Shown: in pieces, positions 28,932 to 39,480 of the stretch
Layout: the number at the start of each line of letters is the position of its first letter
Numbering within the stretch: position 1 is the stretch's first letter
Origin: Sycon ciliatum
Taxonomy: Eukaryota > Porifera > Calcarea > Leucosolenida > Sycettidae
NCBI RefSeq assembly: GCF_964019385.1
Contig: NC_088645.1
Span: 6,940,175-7,004,174 of the forward strand
Length of the DNA stretch: 64,000 nt
Direction of reading: 5' to 3'
Position numbers and translations under genes: made by a program
Notes under the pieces: generated by a model
Database searches by the model: none
What the model was told of the DNA's origin: nothing
Seen by the model: the letters and a program-made list of their open reading frames with translations, nothing else

Positions 28932-31900
28932 TCACATCTCATTAATAAGCCTAGATGGTGACTTCGGTGCACGGGCTGATCGGCGCGGTGCAACAGGGTC
29001 TGCAGACGGACTGGGAAGTGCAGACGGTTCGGACTCGTTGGCAGCGTCTGGTACTGACGGCTGCAATGCACTATCGGGTTGAATCAAAACCGGTGTGTCA
29101 ACATCACTGCGAGGAAGAACAGCATCAGGTGGCGCTGTAGAACGATGACGGAGATGATCTACATGGACATGTCTTTCCTGCTGACCAATGCGAACAATGT
29201 ACGAGACCGGACCTAGCTTCTGTACAATAACGCCAGGTAGCCACTTAGGCCCGCTGCCGTTGCGAGTGTTCAATACAAGTACAGTGTCCTCCACCACGAA
29301 ATGACGACCTTGACCTGGCTGTGGCCGTGCTTGACGTTCACGCTGTGCAGCTGCAAAGTTGGGCTTTAAGCGTGCCAACTTGGTGCTCGGTAATTTCCTG
29401 AAGAGCAGACTAGCTGGGGACACATTCGTTGATGAATGGGGCGTGTTACGATACATAAACAAGAAACGGTGCATCTGGGTCTTCTCAGACACATCCGAAG
29501 GACGGGACTTCAGAGCACGCTTCAACTCCTGGACAATGCGTTCGACTTGTCCGTTACTAGCTGGGTGGTACGGCGGTGTACACTTGTGAACAATACCACT
29601 CTCACGGCAGAAACGCTGGAACTGGTGTGATGTAAATTGAGGACCATTGTCACTCACGAGGGTCTTGGGTATACCAAACGTTGCGATAAATGTTACCAAA
29701 CTGTCAATCGTCTGCTGAGTAGTGGCAGTGGATCCAAGCTTGTATGCGTCGATCCACTTAGAGTATGCATCCACGATGACGAGATACTGCTGGTTGTTGA
29801 ATTCTGCAAAATCCACATGAACACGCTCAAAAGCTTCTGTGGGGTACACCCATGGGTGGCTGGCATCCTTGCTAGGTGCTTTAGCTAGAGCTTGGCAGTG
29901 ACTGCATGATGACACTAGAAGCTCAATATCGCGATCAAGGCCAGGCCACCAAACAAAGCTGCGTGCTACTGCCTTCATTCTGACAATGCCAATATGGACA
30001 GAATGCATCTCATTTAGCAGCAAACGGCGAAACACTACTGGGATAACGGTACGGCCACCACGAACTACACAGCCCGACTCTATGGTCAGCTCATGACGAA
30101 TCTTGTAGTATGGTCGCGTAGCCTCGCTGATCTCAGCTGGCCATCCGAACTGTAGGTACTGCAGAACTGGAGCAATCTCACTGTCCTGCTTGCTAGCATC
30201 TGCAACATCACTAGCATCAATTGGCAAATCCTCAGTAGGATCATGGGCATGCTCGTTGACAGCACTGACAATTGCACTCTCTTGTGCGGCTGTCAGCTCC
30301 ATAGGCAGGCGTGACAAGCAATCTGCGACAGCATTGCTACTACCAGAAATGTGCTCAAACACATAATCATACTCGCTAAGAATGACAGCCCAACGCTGTA
30401 AACGGGAAACAGCAGTGGCAGATAAACCATACTTCTCACCAAAAATGTGCAGCAATGGCTTATGATCAGAGCATAGAACAAAAGAGCGACCAAACAAATA
30501 AATGTGTAAACGCTTAACTGCAAACACAATGGCTAAAGCTTCACGCTCTATCTGCGAATAGTGAGCCTCTGCCTTAGCAAGCGAACGGGAAACATAGCAT
30601 ACAGGCCTACGGCTGCCATCAGCATACTCATGCATGAGACACGCGCCAATGCCGTAAGGCGAAGCATCGCACTCAACGACCACTTTCTCATTCACATCAA
30701 AATGAGCTAGCACTGGGGCACTGGTGAGCATACGCTTTACCTGAGCGAACACCTTCTCACACTCATCTGTCCAGTTCCACGGAACACCTTTGCGGAGCAA
30801 GTTGTTGAGCGGCTTCAGAACACTGGACATGTCGGGTAGAAAGCGGTTGTAGAAGTTGACACAGCCTAGGAATGACTGCAACGCTTGAACATTCTTCGGT
30901 GCTGACGCCTTCAGGATAGCCTCGACCTTGTCCTGATTGGGCTCGAGACCGTTCCGGCTGATGCTGTAGCCCAAGTAGCGTACACGATCCACACGGATAG
31001 CACACTTCTGCTTGCGAAGACGCACACCACGCTCTGCTAGCCGCGCTAGCACCAACTTGAGTCGCCGGTCGTGCTCTTCGACATCGCACCCAGTGATGAG
31101 AATATCATCATAGAAGCAGACGACACCAGGAATGTCGTGCAGAATCTCATCCATTGTCTTCTGCCAAATTGCTGGGGCACTGGACACGCCAAACGGAAGG
31201 CGCTGGAATGCGTAGAGACCTCGATGTGTTGTGATGACGCAATACTTCTGACTGCGTTCCGACAGCGGTAGTTGCGCATAAGCTTGGCTAAGATCCAGCT
31301 TCGTAAACACTGATCCTCCAGCTATCTGCGACAACAGGTCGTTCGGATTTGGAATCGGGTGAAGCTTGGAGTTGATGTGCGGGTTGATCGTGACCTTGAA
31401 GTCCGCGCACATGCGAATGTCCCGATTCTGCTTCCTGACAATCACAATAGGTGAGGCCCACTCTGCTGACTTGACGGGCTTGATAATGCCTTCTTGCTCC
31501 AGCCTGTCAAGTTCCTTATTGACAGCAGGACGCAAAGCAAATGGCACGGGTCTGGGGTTGCAGCACTTGGGAGTGGCACCGTCGTTCAGGTAGATCTCAG
31601 CTTCACGATCACTCACTTTGCCCAGACCATCACGAAATACTTCAGGGTACGCATCCTCTGCTGCTGGCTCACTCGCTGCAGTGGCGTTCACCCGGTTGAA
31701 CATACTCTGCCAGTCAAGTCTCAACTGTGATAGCCAGTCGCGTCCCAGCAGCGGATGGCTGCCTTCACGTACTACGATGACCCGCGCACGAACATTCTGC
31801 GCGCTGTAGCGTACATCAACATCTGCTTCGCCAACAATCGGCAGGACTGAACCATTGTAGGTCTTCAGTCGCACAGAACATTCACGCAAGGCAACATGTG

Positions 31901-32972
31901 TCCAATGTTGCTCCCATACGTCTTGCGGCACCAAAGTGTACATGGATCCGGTGTCCACCTCCAAATCCAATGGAGTACCGTTGATCTGCACTGTGGTGAT
32001 TAGCATGTTCGATGTTGGCTTCCCAGCTGACACTTGGCCAACACGAAAACTATCAGACACCTCGTAGTCCGTGACTTCGCGCACATGATGGGCGGCAGTC
32101 TGCGACGCTGATCCTGACTTGCAGCACTTAGCGAAATGACCTGTCTTGCCACACTTCCTGCATGCCTGTCCCTTAGCTGGACATGAAGCATCTCCGGATT
32201 TGTGTCCCTTGCGACCGCAGCTGTAACAACTGACACGTGTACCAGCAGCTGGGTGGTGTCTGCCTTGGCCCCTGGCCTTGCCCTGGTGCTGGCCTCTCCT
32301 GTACGTAACTGCACTGACAGCATGATCACTCGCGGACTCCGATGCTCCAGCTCCAGCAGAAACAGCACGACTAGTCATCATCTGAGACTGTGACTGTGCA
32401 TCCTCCCAGACGCGACAGAGCTCCAATGCTCGATCGACTGACAACGACGGCTCAGACAATAATTTTTTCTTCAAGTCAACATTCCTCACCGTTGCTACGA
32501 TTTGGTCTCGGACTGCCTCATTGGTCTGGCGAGTGTTCTCAAAGGAACATAATCTAGCCTGCTGCCGCAAACGGCTGCAGAAATGCGCCGTACTCTCTTC
32601 TGCTTGCGGAACCAGCTGGCGAAACACATGCCTTTCGTAGGTAGGGTTTGCTGGGGCTGCGAAATGCGCGTCCAAAATTCGCTTACATTTCAGGTACTCG
32701 TTATCATTCGGGGTCCTCTGCTCCTCTGGCAGAGCATCGTCAGGGTCAAGTAGGTCATCAATAATATCTTGAACCTGTGGTCCCGCAAAGTGCAACAGCA
32801 ATGCTCTTGAGCGCTTCTTGTTCGAAATGTCCTTGCCCACTAAATAATACTCAAAAGACTTCACCCACTTCCGCCAACGGATGGACACCTGGGAAGCTGG
32901 GCCTGACGTATCAAAACTCTGAAGACGCTTGTCGTCTTCCATCTTCGTCGCCAATGTTACATTCCCACTCAC
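28932..32972 (-). CDS. Gypsy V gag-pol polyprotein
   Basis: A single frame of 1346 codons. Rough order: gag (1-240); two zinc knuckles (CYSCGRKGHKSGDASC and CRKCGKTGHFAKCC, about 248-292); protease (LEVDTGSMYTLV, about 338); reverse transcriptase (VVCFYDDILITG within about 470-700); RNase H (VVECDASPYGIGACL, about 755-880); integrase zinc finger (HSVHIGIVRMK...CSHCQ, about 990-1035) and core (LVSDNGPQFTS, about 1050-1190); and a basic, Pro-rich tail. The start used could equally be the internal Met of MEDDKRL, 10 codons in, because the upstream codons overlap the primer site. It is an element gene. Confidence 0.9.
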   Translation of the reverse strand: MSGNVTLATKMEDDKRLQSFDTSGPASQVSIRWRKWVKSFEYYLVGKDISNKKRSRALLLHFAGPQVQDIIDDLLDPDDALPEEQRTPNDNEYLKCKRILDAHFAAPANPTYERHVFRQLVPQAEESTAHFCSRLRQQARLCSFENTRQTNEAVRDQIVATVRNVDLKKKLLSEPSLSVDRALELCRVWEDAQSQSQMMTSRAVSAGAGASESASDHAVSAVTYRRGQHQGKARGQGRHHPAAGTRVSCYSCGRKGHKSGDASCPAKGQACRKCGKTGHFAKCCKSGSASQTAAHHVREVTDYEVSDSFRVGQVSAGKPTSNMLITTVQINGTPLDLEVDTGSMYTLVPQDVWEQHWTHVALRECSVRLKTYNGSVLPIVGEADVDVRYSAQNVRARVIVVREGSHPLLGRDWLSQLRLDWQSMFNRVNATAASEPAAEDAYPEVFRDGLGKVSDREAEIYLNDGATPKCCNPRPVPFALRPAVNKELDRLEQEGIIKPVKSAEWASPIVIVRKQNRDIRMCADFKVTINPHINSKLHPIPNPNDLLSQIAGGSVFTKLDLSQAYAQLPLSERSQKYCVITTHRGLYAFQRLPFGVSSAPAIWQKTMDEILHDIPGVVCFYDDILITGCDVEEHDRRLKLVLARLAERGVRLRKQKCAIRVDRVRYLGYSISRNGLEPNQDKVEAILKASAPKNVQALQSFLGCVNFYNRFLPDMSSVLKPLNNLLRKGVPWNWTDECEKVFAQVKRMLTSAPVLAHFDVNEKVVVECDASPYGIGACLMHEYADGSRRPVCYVSRSLAKAEAHYSQIEREALAIVFAVKRLHIYLFGRSFVLCSDHKPLLHIFGEKYGLSATAVSRLQRWAVILSEYDYVFEHISGSSNAVADCLSRLPMELTAAQESAIVSAVNEHAHDPTEDLPIDASDVADASKQDSEIAPVLQYLQFGWPAEISEATRPYYKIRHELTIESGCVVRGGRTVIPVVFRRLLLNEMHSVHIGIVRMKAVARSFVWWPGLDRDIELLVSSCSHCQALAKAPSKDASHPWVYPTEAFERVHVDFAEFNNQQYLVIVDAYSKWIDAYKLGSTATTQQTIDSLVTFIATFGIPKTLVSDNGPQFTSHQFQRFCRESGIVHKCTPPYHPASNGQVERIVQELKRALKSRPSDVSEKTQMHRFLFMYRNTPHSSTNVSPASLLFRKLPSTKLARLKPNFAAAQRERQARPQPGQGRHFVVEDTVLVLNTRNGSGPKWLPGVIVQKLGPVSYIVRIGQQERHVHVDHLRHRSTAPPDAVLPRSDVDTPVLIQPDSALQPSVPDAANESEPSALPSPSADPVAPRRSARAPKSPSRLINEM

Positions 32973-33162
32973 AAGAACACACAGTTGTGGAATGTATTAG
33001 GATTATTTACAAAGAGAATAATGGACGTGCAAAGTAACAAGATAGAAAGAAGAACAAACTCAGACACAGGAAGTCTGAACTGGAGTGCGCATGCGCAGAG
33101 CATAGCGTGCAAGCAAACATGCGCAGAGCCTAGCGTGCTTACGCGCACATACAAACATAACA
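32955..33162 (-). repeat. Upstream LTR of V (208 bp)
   Basis: It is the partner of 28632-28839 and is followed on the plus strand by GTCAC and the gag region of U. Confidence 0.93.
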
Positions 33163-33192
33163 GTCACAGTAGAAGCGCCTGGAAGATGGCTG

Positions 33193-33996
33193 ATGCCGAA
33201 ACCGTTTGGTGGTTCCTCGGCGGAGGATCTCCAGGCTTTCCTGAACGATTTTCGTTTATGTTTACAGGCAAATAATTATGTCCCGGAAGCTCAACCCACT
33301 GACACGGTTGATGCGGATTCCCGGGAGAGGTTGGAACTGATGGCACGTGTTATTTTATGTAAGAGCCTCACAGGCAGTGCGGCTCTAATGTTACAATCCT
33401 TATCTGACACCCAGCGGGCGGATCGCGCGGAAATCGAGACCGCTCTCCATGCGCGCTTTGGGGACACTGGCAAGGAGTTGCTCCGCCAAACGGAGCTCCA
33501 GGCTCGGAAACGCCGGGCGGGTGAGACCCTCACCGAATTGGGCGATGCCATCCAGGTATTGGTCGCCAAGGCATATCCAGGGGCGCCTGGTACCATTCTA
33601 AACACCGTGGCCATCCGTGCCTTTTTGGACGCCTTGTCTCCCGACATGCGCCGTCGTGTGGGAGACCACGAGCCTAAAACGCTCATGAATGCCGTTCAAA
33701 AGGCAGTCGTCCTGGAGACGCAGGACCAGTTGCACCCGGCCGCCGAACCTGTGTTCGTCGCGTCGGCCACGCCTGAAATCACGGCGCGCCTGGATAGTTT
33801 GGAGAAACTATGTGCAACACAAACCAGGCTCCTTGAAACCCTCTGTACGCAGCGCGAGAGTCCGGCTCCGGACCGCTGGTCCCGAGGTCCGCGCTGTTTT
33901 GGTTGTGGCCAACAGGGTCACCTCCGCCGCGATTGCCGCTCCAATCCACGTGACCGTGGGCGTGATCCTCGGGCACACCAGGGTAACCCTAGGTCT
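33193..33996 (+). CDS. Gypsy U gag region
   Basis: About 268 codons of gag are readable before the frame runs into the TTAA MITE. A capsid-like helical region comes first (LQAFLNDFRLCLQANNY, about residues 12-28, through ARKRRAGETLTELGDAIQ, about 103-120). A coiled-coil-like stretch follows near 200-220, and a single CCHC zinc knuckle (CFGCGQQGHLRRDC, about 237-250). The frame's own ATG at 33193 may not be the native start, since a MADAETVWW reading in another frame begins at 33187. The segment belongs to U because its strand, spacing and following pol agree. It is an element gene. Confidence 0.75.
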
Positions 33997-34619
33997 TTAA
34001 CCCTCTCAGTGCCACGGGCGACTTTAGTCGCCGAAAATGAGTATGTATGTACAAATAAATTCGTATCTCCACTTCTACACACAGGAGAGTTACAAACGAC
34101 CACTCTACGTGTTCAGGAAGACCTTGGCTATCGACTCATCACATCGTTTTGTGTCCGTGAGGATAGATATCGCCAGGGCGAAGCTTGAAGCGCGCGCGCT
34201 CGGACAAACAATTGTCGCCCGTAGAAAACATGACGTATGCGCATCGCGGGTTTCTCTATTTCTTTCGCCGCAACCCATGCGTATTGGGTATCAAAACATC
34301 GAGATTTTCAGCGGCTTTCAGGCCAACTTTGTCCGAATTCCGTGCGTTGAAAGTTGACTGCCCTGCGATCGATCGCGCGCGTGAGAAAGTGCAGATGCTA
34401 CGAAAATGCTGAAAACGGACTTCGCTCAGGCGCTCTCGCGAGGAAGACTATTTTCGCTGCATATTCTCTTCACAGCTGTCTGCCCGGCCATGATATCTTT
34501 CCAGAGAGCCATCGTTTGTAAAGATCCGTGGATATACAGCTGAGCTATGAAAAATTTGAGTTCAGCTCAACTCAGAAAAATTTGAATTTTCCTGACCCCC
34601 TTGGCACTGAAAGGGTTAA
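33997..34619. mobile_element. TTAA-flanked MITE 'B' inside gypsy U
   Basis: TTAA lies at 33997-34000 and 34616-34619. The inverted ends are CCCTCTCAGTGCCA on the left and TGGCACTGAAAGGG on the right; the body is 615 bp. A 16-bp palindrome (arms GGCGACT/AGTCGCC) lies at 34017-34032, just inside the left end. TTTGAATTTTCCTG near the right end is shared with MITE 'D'. It is non-coding, with piggyBac-like ends, and it separates the gag and pol regions of U. Confidence 0.85.
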
Positions 34620-37600
34620 ACTAGGTGAGGCGGCTGGTGCGGGTCGTCCCGCCGCCTCACCTTGGGGGGTTGGTTCTCCTGAGGAAATAGCTTTAGCCTT
34701 ACCTATTTTTGTTGAGGATGAGAATGAGTGTGACCCTGATGCATGTATGCATGTGTGCATGAGTGACGCCGACCCCGCTGAGTCTGTGGCGGTACCGTCA
34801 GGTACGATTCCTGAAATTGTGATCACACCAGCTATTGAGCCTGTGTTATTTTCTAATGCTGCCTCTCTGTCTGTGTGTGATATGTGTGATGTGTGTGCTT
34901 TCGAGCACACTCCGGCGGAATCTCACCTATGCACTCCGGCTGCCGCTCCGCTGTCCACCCCACCGTCTATTCCGGTCGAGTTATCGGATTCCCTCCCGGT
35001 GGGGGCTGTCATGGCTGCCACCGACGCGGTGCCGTTCTACATCCACCGCGCCGGCACCAGTCTCTTTGCACAAGGTACGTTGGCCACCGATAGGGCTAGT
35101 TCTGTTGTGTCGTGTCTGGTGGACACAGGTGCCGCCATCACATTGGTGAATTTTGCTGTTGTAGAGAAGTTGAGTGCAGAACGGTTATTGCGGCCTGCCT
35201 CTGAGTTGGGTGTATCGGCACTCTACACTGCGGGTGGGGGTACCCTAGATGTCAAGGGCTGTTTACCCCTGACATTTGCCTTTGGCAACATTACGCTTTC
35301 CGCCCGGGTATTGGCTGTTGCTGGGCTAACCGAGGAGTGTTTGTTGGGTGCCGACATTTTGGCAGCCCATGGTTTTACGCTGCATTTAAATGGTTCACCC
35401 CGTTTGACCTTAGAGGGGCATACGGTCCCATTGTCCAGGGAACGGGGGTATGTAGCTCGGAGTAGTTCCGCCAGGTTCGGCGGTGACGTGCGAGGCACGA
35501 TGTGGTTAGGGTTTTCAACCCTGTTGCTCCTATTAGCCAGTGTATGCGGTTCGGCTCGGGTGTTGTTAGTGTTTAAGTTGGCTTTGGCGTTCACTTTTGC
35601 TGTTGCGTTTGTTGTCCGGGGTGGGGTGACTTGGCCCGTGTGTTCCCGTCCCCCGGTTGCCGTCCCCAGGGCCGCCCCGCCTTCTGCTCCGCCTGAACAC
35701 TATTCTGTTTCCTTGGTGGCGGCCGTAGAAATTCCCCCGTGGTCTCAGGTGCTGTTGCGGGGAGAGGTTACAGCTCCTCCAGACATGGTTGGTCTGGTAG
35801 AGACTGTAGTCGATTCCGATCTGGGCTATGCCCTGCCCCGTGCTGTATGTTCTGTCTCTGCATCTGGTAATATTCCCGTGTGTTGTGCCAATGTGTCGGA
35901 CGTGCCGGTGTGTCTGGAGCGTGGTGTGTGTTTAGGGCAGTTCCTGCCGGTCGAGGGCCCTCGATCGGATGTTCCGACAATGGTGGGCGCGGCAGTGGGT
36001 GTGCAGTCGGCGTCTTCTACTTCGGCCACATCTTCACCGGCGGACCGGTTTGATCTCTCTCGCTTTGCGGGCACGGCGCAGGAACGCCAATCTCTGGTCA
36101 GTCACTTGAACAACTTTGGGGATGTGATTGCAGAAGACGACTGTGATGTGGGGGAAACCCCTATTCTCGAACATGTTATTGATACAGGGACCACACACCC
36201 TATCCGCCAGGGCCCCCGACGCCTTCCCCCGCCCAGGGTTAAGATTGTTGCCGAGGAGGTGGAGAAGATGTTGGAAAAGGGTATCATCTCCCCTAGTGTG
36301 TCCCCTTGGGCTAGCCCCATTGTATTGGTAAAAAAGCCCGACGGCTCGGTCCGGTTTTGTGTAGACTACCATAAACTTAATGACGTCACCCACAAGGACT
36401 CCCACCCATTACCTCGGATTGATGATACACTCGATAGGCTGGGTGGGGCTCAGTTTTTCTCGACACTGGACTTACAGTCCGGCTATTGGCAAGTTCCGGT
36501 GGCGGGGAAAGACCAGGAGAAAACGGCCTTCATCACGCCGCAGGGTCTCTATGAGTTCAAACGGATGCCTTTTGGTCTGTGTAATGCTCCGGCCACATTT
36601 CAACGCATGATGCATGCTGTCCTGCGGGGTCTTTCTCCCCTGTATTGTTTAGTTTATTTGGACGACGTCATTGTTTTCTCGCACACGTTTCGAGACCACT
36701 TGCTCAGGTTGGAGGCGGTGTTGACCGCGTTGCGACACGCCAAGCTGAAGATTAAACCAAGGAAATGCCATCTTTTATTAGGAGAGGTTCATTTCCTTGG
36801 CCATGTGGTTTCGGCAGAAGGGATCTCGACGGATCCGGAAAAGGTTCAGGCAGTGCGTGAGTGGAAGGCGCCAACCAATCTAAAGTCCCTTCAGGCCTTT
36901 CTCGGATTCGCGTCGTACTATCGCCGCTTTATTCCTCGCTTTGCCGCGATCGCACATCCGCTGCATGATCTGCTCCGTAGGGACGTTTCGTTTGTGTGGT
37001 CAGCTGAACATCAGACTGCGTTTCGGAAGTTGTGTGTAGCGTTTTGTGAGGCACCAATTTTGGCATTTCCAGATTTTTCTCTACCTTTTGTTGTCGACAC
37101 TGATGCCAGTGTTTCCGGCTTAGGTGCGGTGCTGTCGCAAGTCTCCGGCGACGGTCTAGAGCGACCCGTAGCATACATCAGTCGGTCCTGCTCGGCCGCT
37201 GAGAGAAATTATGCCATAACCAAATTGGAATTGCTAGCGGTGGTTTGGGCATGTCGTACATTCAGACCGTACATTCTGTTGCGCCCGTTTTTGCTTCGGA
37301 CAGACCACGGCAGTCTGCGTTGGCTGATGCACTTTAAAAATCCAGAGGGTCAGATTGCCCGTTGGCTCAGCACGTTAGGGGAGTTTCACTTTACCGTGGA
37401 GCACCGGCCAGGAGCGCAGCATGGGAATGCAGATGGATTAAGTCGCCAGTTTGACACTGATCTATCCGTTAATGCAGTGTCGTTTTGTACGCCTACCGCT
37501 GGTGACATTCGCCAGGCTCAACACGATGATGCCGAGCTACGGGTCGTGATAGACCGGTTGGCTGCCGCTCAGCCCGTTCAGGATGGCGATAGTCCTGTAG

Positions 37601-39006
37601 TTCGTGCTCTGCTGACTCAGTCCGAGACCCTGACCATGGTAGACGGTGTTTTGTACCGTGACACATTGCCATCGCTTGCTCGCCAGTTAGTGGTTCCGGT
37701 GGTTTTGCGCCACCAATTTTTGGCCGAGGCGCATGCTGGTCAAACATCTGGCCATTTTGGTTCAGACCGCACATTGGCTCGTCTTCGTAAAGTCGCATAC
37801 TGGCCGGGAATGTCGGTCGATGTCTCGGTGTTTTGTAGATGTTGTACAGTGTGCGAGCGTGGCAAAGATCCACCTAGGGCTGCAAAAGCCCCGCTCGGCA
37901 CTGTGCGTGTGGGTGCCCCGTTTGAGGTCATTGCCATGGATATCATGGGACCCCTACCTCTCACTGCTCGTGGTAATAAATATATCCTAGTGGTTGGGGA
38001 CTATTTTTCTAAATGGGTTGAAATTCTTCCCCTGCAGGACATGAGAGCTGAGACGGTGGCGGACCTTTTGGTCGAACGGGTATTTATGAAGTTTGGTGTC
38101 CCTAGCCAGTTGCACTCGGATCAGGGCCCAAATTTTGAGAGCCGTCTTATGTCATGCCTGTGTCAGTTGTTGGGGGTGTGTAAATCCCGCACGACCCCGT
38201 ACCGGCCTCAGTCCGATGGCTTGGTAGAGCGGGCCAATCGCACTATTCAGGTGGCTCTCCGGGCGTACGTTGAGGGTGATCAGGCCTCGTGGGACAAACA
38301 TCTTTCCCTGGTACAATTTGCCTACAATACGGGGGTCCACCGCTCTACCGGGTTTACCCCCCATTTTGTCCTGTTTGGGAGGGAGGCCCGTCTACCCTTG
38401 GACTTGTTCTTACCTACACCTAATACCCCCATGGAAGCCCCTGTGCCTGTGTACGTGTCCAATCTTCGGTCGTCTTTGGGTCGGGCTTTTGGCGTTGTAC
38501 GTGACCGCCTCGGTGTAGCCCACAGAGTGGCTAAGGCAGCGTACGATCGCCGGACTAAACTGCCCACGGTACAACCTGGGGACTATGTTTGGCTCCATGC
38601 TGTTCCGCCCCCTGGGTCCAACCCTAAGCTGTTCCGCCCGTGGACTGGCCCCTGGCAGGTGGAAGTGGTGAAGGGAGTTGTGTGTGCGATTGTCCGGGTG
38701 GGTCCTCCTCCTTCACCCCGACATGCTAAGCACCTGACAGTGCATGCGGATAGGTTGCGGGTGGTGCAGGGTAAGGTGGTTGTTCCCCCAGGGGTTCCAG
38801 CTACCGGGCCCGCCACGCCTGAAAGACCGGCGGTTTCCTCCATGGGTGGGCCCGCTCTGTTTCTGCCGGCCCCATTTGCGAGGTCAGTCCCAGGGTTGGT
38901 TCAGCCCCCGGGTTACCTCCCCACACCTCCCCCATCTCCGGTTGTTGTGCCCCCTGCTGGTGACCAGGGTTCCCCTCCCTTGGTGAGAGCCAGGCCAAGT
39001 TTCTGA
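34620..39006 (+). CDS. Gypsy U pol with a hydrophobic segment before RT
   Basis: About 1460 codons of pol follow the MITE; the open frame itself reaches back into the MITE (34528), so that ATG is not native. Rough order counted from 34528: an acidic N-terminal region, protease (SCLVDTGAAITLVN, about 190-290), a hydrophobic stretch (WLGFSTLLLLLASVCG and LVFKLALAFTFAVAFVV, about 325-365), reverse transcriptase (YCLVYLDDVIVFS within about 545-760), RNase H (VVDTDASVSGLGAVLS, about 855-975), integrase zinc finger (HAGQTSGHFGSDR, about 1065-1115) and core (HSDQGPNF, about 1130-1290), and a Pro-rich tail. It is an element gene of a broken copy. Confidence 0.8.
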
Positions 39007-39480
39007 AGACCGGTAGCAAGTGCTATCCCGAGCATTGTGTTAGCATTACAAAAGCATAGACAGGATGCGTACTATAGGAGACCCAAGTTGCTGAAGATCA
39101 GAAGTCATTGCTGATAACATGCAGAGAAACTAAATCCGCAGCCTCTTTTGCCGTCGGACAGGATGCGTATTATAGGAGACTGTAAAGTGATGTAATATGC
39201 TCCACAGGCAACCATGCATTCGGCCGTCAGCAACAGGTAAGCACAGGCACACTATCAAGGCAAGGACATTATTGTAGTATTGTATTGTATCGTATTGTAT
39301 GGAATATCATTTTACCTCATTGGCTCAGCAGGTCAATGAATTACTGCAAAAAGGCCAGAAAAACCGATTATGAGGGGCAGTTCTGATAACATTTATGATG
39401 AGCTAGGCAAAAAAGGCATAACGTAGGGCCCTGAGCTTCCAAGCTCTCTCGTTGTGCCCTTTAAGAGGGGTACGAGCTAA
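39007..39480. repeat. Dispersed repeat R2, longest copy, with unassigned flank
   Basis: From about 39129 the sequence matches 53140-53310 and 53750-53830 (AACTAAATC.GCAGCC, CCACAGGCAACCATGCATTC, AAAAGGCCAGAAAA, GATGAGCTAGGCAAAAAA). A third partial copy is at 52962-53045. Its end, GTGCCCTTTAAGAGGGG, is the empty site of MITE 'A'. The bases 39007-39128 hold nothing I recognise except two copies of GACAGGATGCGTA. Confidence 0.7.

Larger units (their letters stand above)
28632..33162 (-). mobile_element. Ty3/gypsy element V inserted in the leader of U
   Basis: 208-bp LTRs lie at 28632-28839 and 32955-33162 and look identical. On the minus strand they open TGTTATGTTTG and close GTAACA. The primer site TGGCGACGAAGATGG overlaps the start of the gag-pol frame, and the purine tract AAGGGGGAGGAT abuts the downstream LTR. 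The target duplication is GTCAC (28627-28631, 33163-33167). It looks whole and very young. Confidence 0.94.
28011..39006 (+). mobile_element. Ty3/gypsy element U with two insertions; 3' LTR not found
   Basis: A probable 5' LTR at 28011-28240 (TGTGTTGTC...GACGACA) is followed by a primer site TGGCGCCCAGC at 28243, a leader interrupted by gypsy V, gag from about 33193, a TTAA MITE at 33997-34619, and pol to 39006. No second copy of the 28011-28240 sequence is seen in the window, so the LTR assignment rests on the primer site only. The copy is broken by two insertions. The primer site and the end CGACGACA resemble those of X. Confidence 0.75.
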
